From Penicillus capitatus (taxonomy: Eukaryota; Chlorophyta), in NCBI GenBank assembly GCA_965649825.1, contig OZ287695.1:1550001-1614000 (forward strand): a stretch of DNA of 64,000 nt, given 5' to 3'. This document shows positions 60,777-64,000 of this stretch, piece by piece (position 1 is the stretch's first letter; each line of letters starts with the position of its first letter). The translations under genes and the position numbers were made by a program. Under the pieces are notes generated by a model. That model did not search any database and was not told where the DNA came from. It saw only the letters and a list, made by a program, of their open reading frames with translations.

Positions 60777-61757
60777 GAATGGATATATGAGACATGGACT
60801 TGATTACAAACTAAGCAGCTGGTTTTTAATTACAAGAGCAGAATGCAGACCTTCGTTTTCATGACTGTGGTGCTCCCTTGACCAACTCCATCTTGTAAAA
60901 ACCCAATATTGATCTAAATCATCTTTCCAGTCCAAACGGACATGGAATGCGTCGTGCACTCATTTCGTTGATATTGCTATTATAATAGAAATTCGCATGA
61001 CGCCAAAATTGTCATTGACTCGGAACAAAACAGCACGGCAAGAGTGATTAGCCACATCAACCATTCTTCTAGACATGAAACATATTCAGTTTCTTCTCTG
61101 AAAATCCAAAAGCAAAGAGCAAGGAAATGCATGAGCCAGTGAAACGGCGAGGATGTTCAGAAGGATTGGCGACGCAAAATTCGAAGAAGAGGGACCTTTA
61201 GACAATAATGTACCATCTGACACCCCGTCGACCGAAGTAATGAAACTAGCAAGTAAAGGGGACGGGAGATACCACCGTTAGTGACAACCAATACCCCTTG
61301 AACTACCGTCAAAAATAGGAAGTGTGTGATTCAAATGTCAATAGCCGGCTCACTTACAGGAATCCCGGAAGAATAAGTGTTTTTTGTTGCTGTCGTGTCA
61401 AAGATCTTTGCGAACGCGTTGTCTGCCCCACCAGACATGCCTACGCACTCCTCATTCGTTTCACAGAATCAGGAGCGCTTCCTGAAGGACTCTACCAAGG
61501 AAACATAGATCGAAATCCCAGCACTTGTGCAATGACCCCACTCAAAACCAACTTGTGCACGAACAGTTGAGAGTTTGATCGGTAGACTTGACCAGCCCTG
61601 TACACCACCCGATGGCTACGAAATAACTGGTAAGGTTTTCTGGCTGATATGGCAGCTCTCGGATCATCGAGTCCAATGAACAACAAATCAACGAGAAGGG
61701 ATATATAGAAAGGAGCGCATCGATAATCATTCCCTCTTCCACAGAAACTGGAACCGC
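60777..61757. other. Convergent intergenic region
   Basis: Nearly 1 kb, AT-rich, between the NusG stop and the RING gene stop. Short ORFs (for example 61322-61570 plus) show no family match. No repeat or RNA gene recognised. Confidence 0.45.
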
Positions 61758-62347
61758 TTAATAATGACTATGAGAATGACTGGACTTCATTCTTGCGCTC
61801 CCTTTAATCTGTTCCTTTACTTGACGGCGACAAATAGGACAGTCACCCCGTGTACGCAGCCATCTAAACAGACAAGCGACCAACGAATGTAACGTCAGCT
61901 TCCCATTGGTCAATAGATGAATGGGCAGATCTCACCGTACGAGACATTTTGAGTGGTATACATGTTTGCAGCTTGGCAGTATCATGATCTTGTCTCCCTT
62001 TGTATAGTCTTGCAGGCAAATGGGACAGGATACTTGATCACTGCGTGGCTCATGAGTCGGATTGCCACAGTCAAATAGTTCTGTATCGAATTCGATCGTT
62101 TTCAGCACTTTGACTTCGTCCCTTGTAATAGCTGGAGGCGTTGGATGACCACCAAACAACTCATACAGCTCATCATATGAAAGGGTGTCAACAATCGTCT
62201 CCATTTGACGGTAGACGTACATCAGTTGCCAAGGGACAGAGCCTAGGCACCACCACCATACAGTCTTAGGTCAGTCCACAAGGCATGCAAACAGCACCAT
62301 TGGTTTCTGTTATTCGACGAGCAATTGTGTGAACGCGCGCTTGCCAT
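61758..62347 (-). CDS. RING-H2 E3 ubiquitin ligase (BIG BROTHER-like)
   Basis: Seen: WQLMYVYRQMETIVDTLSYD, ELYELFGGHPTPPAI, then the RING-H2 finger CPICLQDYTKGDKIMILPSC-KHVYHSKCL-WLRTRGDCPICRRQ with all eight ligands (C-C-C-H-H-C-C-C). The layout (short N-terminus, YEEL-type helix, C-terminal RING) matches plant BIG BROTHER ligases. An 82 nt intron splits the finger after CLVR. A 50 nt intron with GGACTGACC near its centre joins the first exon (MASARSHNCSSNN, start 62347). It ends with His/Ser repeats (SSHSHSHY). About 150 residues; substrate unknown. Confidence 0.82.
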
Positions 62348-62813
62348 CGTGATGTCAGTAAAAGACGGGGATTGCCGATGGCGACATCGAGCAGCTGTTG
62401 CAAATCTCGGCAATGCAAATTCTATCAAAGCCCTCAGGTCATCATTTCTCTTAAGCAGTGTGAGAGACGGACCAAATCTATGGTTATGGGATCGGAATGG
62501 TCTTCATGGCTAGAAGTCCGTCTGCGATTTCGTCGCCGAACACGACGACGACGTATAACTACACACCAGTAAACACGGTTCACAGTTGGCAGACAACAGG
62601 TACGCATGTCTAGGAAGAAAAGACAAGACGATGTCAAACGAGGCGCTCGCATTAATGATATCGCGCAGTCGTTTTGTTGTGGACTGTGAATACTACCGGC
62701 TCCGGCAGTGAGACAGGCGCCAACAATCAATTGCGGCAACATTGTTGGAAAATTGCCCCCTCGTCTTCGACGCGCTAAAATGACGCACAAGGCGCAAAAA
62801 TGGAGTTTGCTTA
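62348..62813. promoter_or_regulatory. Divergent upstream region, RING ligase / GFGSL protein
   Basis: 466 bp between diverging starts. A minus-strand ORF (62434-62790) has a hydrophobic start but no splice link or family match. No other element recognised. Confidence 0.35.
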
Positions 62814-63825
62814 ATGCAGCGAGATCCCGCGTATGATGTATTTGAAGAAGCGACGGTCAGCAGTGGCATCGATCACCTGCCATCACAGTAGAATGTGAGC
62901 TTAGGGGACCGACGGTTTTCTCACCATCGCGGGATTCGGTTCACTCTTATCTGGTGAGATGTCCATCGACGGAGCGTAGGCGGGATGTGTGATGTCTAGA
63001 GCTTAGTGCCAGGTCTACCTTCCCAGAGCTTCGAAATTTCCGCGTTGGAAAGGTACAGTTGTCTCGTTGCGGAGTAGTGGGGACCTCAAGAAGGGTGCAT
63101 TATCTAGATATTTGGTTATCGACGGGTTTTCGCACACTGTGCACCGATCTTCTTTGAGAGAGGCATTGCCAAACCCGAAACAGTATCCCACACGCTTTTA
63201 CACAATCTCACGCATTTGAAGACACTCATCTGTAGGCGGAGATTTCGAGTGTCGGCGTCGAACCGACAAGTGACCAAAGGGAATTAATCGTCACGCTATT
63301 CGATATTCAGAGCACATCCACATCAGCAGATGTTGTCATCTCCGAGAACTTCTAGGCTCCCTGACTGCTCGCTGTCTCTTGCAGGCACTGATCGAACGCG
63401 AACACGAATTCCTATTTACTGCCGTTTGGCCGTATACCATGGATGGTGGTCGTGAACCTGGCAAGGCCGTCATTTGTTGTCGATGGAACGATGAAGACTA
63501 TCGCCGAACACGTTGTCCTCCAGATGTCTTTCAGCAAAAGTTCGGTAGACATGGAATTGAGAAAGTGTACAGGTCAGACAACTTGAGATCTGATACATAC
63601 CTGAATGACACTTTAAGTAGGGATGACATACTTCCATGTAGAGTGTACCTTCGACACTGCTACCTGGCTGCAAAAAACCTGATATCTCCCGTTGCTTTGG
63701 ACAACTTTTTGGACAACTCCTTTCTGGGAGACCGAGAGACGACAATTCGGGAGTACCTAAACCGGCATCCAGAGATCTTGACGACCGAGCCTCCCGCAAG
63801 TGTGGCCCCTCGTTACTCCGGCTAG
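62814..63825 (+). CDS. Conserved GFGSL-motif protein (gamma-glutamylcyclotransferase-like, algae/plants)
   Basis: Uncharacterised family that I recognise from plants and algae. Seven short exons give about 270 residues: MQRDPAYDVFEEAT, FLTIAGFGSLLSELSARSTFP, ELRNFRVGKIFGYRRVFAHC, PIFFERGIAKPETAEISSVGVEP, ALIEREHEFLFTAV, KAVICCRWNDEDY, VYRDDILPCRVYLRHCYLAA and FLGDRETTIREYLNRHPEI. The GFGSLL start resembles the substrate loop of gamma-glutamylcyclotransferase folds; that link is inference. A 48 nt stop-free intron (about 63572-63619) is hidden in the last frame; removing it gives VYR-DDILPC. Confidence 0.75.
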
Positions 63826-64000
63826 TCTGCTTCCTCTTATCGAATGAGAACAGTAAAATGATCGATTGTCTTTGTACCCTGAATGTGGAAAGCAAACAAA
63901 TGGCCGTGTCCAATCGATCCGAAGACATGCGCCTGAGCAAGAGAGTTGAGTACACAAGCCGTGCGTTTGTGGCGAATGAGTGGGATATTCGGATTCTAAA
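63826..64000. other. 3' flank at the window end
   Basis: 175 bp after the last stop; no gene recognised. Confidence 0.4.

Overview
Nuclear DNA from a single-celled eukaryote. Genes lie on both strands with no operons. Most are split by very short spliceosomal introns, about 40-60 nt, with GT-AG and unusually many GC-AG borders. Intergenic gaps are often under 100 bp. Three genes look plastid-related: LTD (LHCP translocation), NusG and a STR10-type rhodanese. DRC3 implies a motile flagellum. MCU, SDHD, cytochrome c and MoaA are mitochondrial. The best fit is a flagellated alga. A possible signal peptide before NusG hints at a complex, perhaps red-derived, plastid, but I cannot name the lineage. 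Gene models were built by hand from reading frames, splice signals and family similarity, so terminal exons are the weakest part.

Left third (1-24.7 kb): a CaMKK/SnAK-type kinase (cut by the window start); NAD(P)HX dehydratase; a very large ARM-ankyrin-RRM protein; Nup96; ADPRM-type phosphodiesterase; OST48; cytochrome c; zeta-COP head-to-head with a divergent pyruvate kinase; RAD51C; a small membrane protein; DRC3; MoaA.

Middle (25-40 kb): uridine kinase-UPRT fusion with two candidate last exons; eIF3f; two unrecognised genes; LTD; SDHD; then a gene-poor stretch (about 34-37.4 kb) and a DYRK kinase. A diverged ~160 bp repeat flanks the LTD/SDHD pair.

Right (40.7-64 kb): EAF1-like HSA/SANT protein; TMEM106-like protein; TPLATE (TSET complex); Ulp1 SUMO protease; MCU; RNase H2A; ARP4; a PNKP-type 3'-phosphatase; rhodanese; SOUL haem-binding protein; NusG; a RING-H2 ligase; a conserved GFGSL-motif protein. 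EAF1 and ARP4 both belong to NuA4-type chromatin complexes. RAD51C, RNase H2A and the 3'-phosphatase serve genome repair.

The most striking global signal is the 8-mer GATGTGAC (or its complement GTCACATC). I count about 25 copies against about 2 expected by chance. They sit mainly inside introns and just upstream of start codons.
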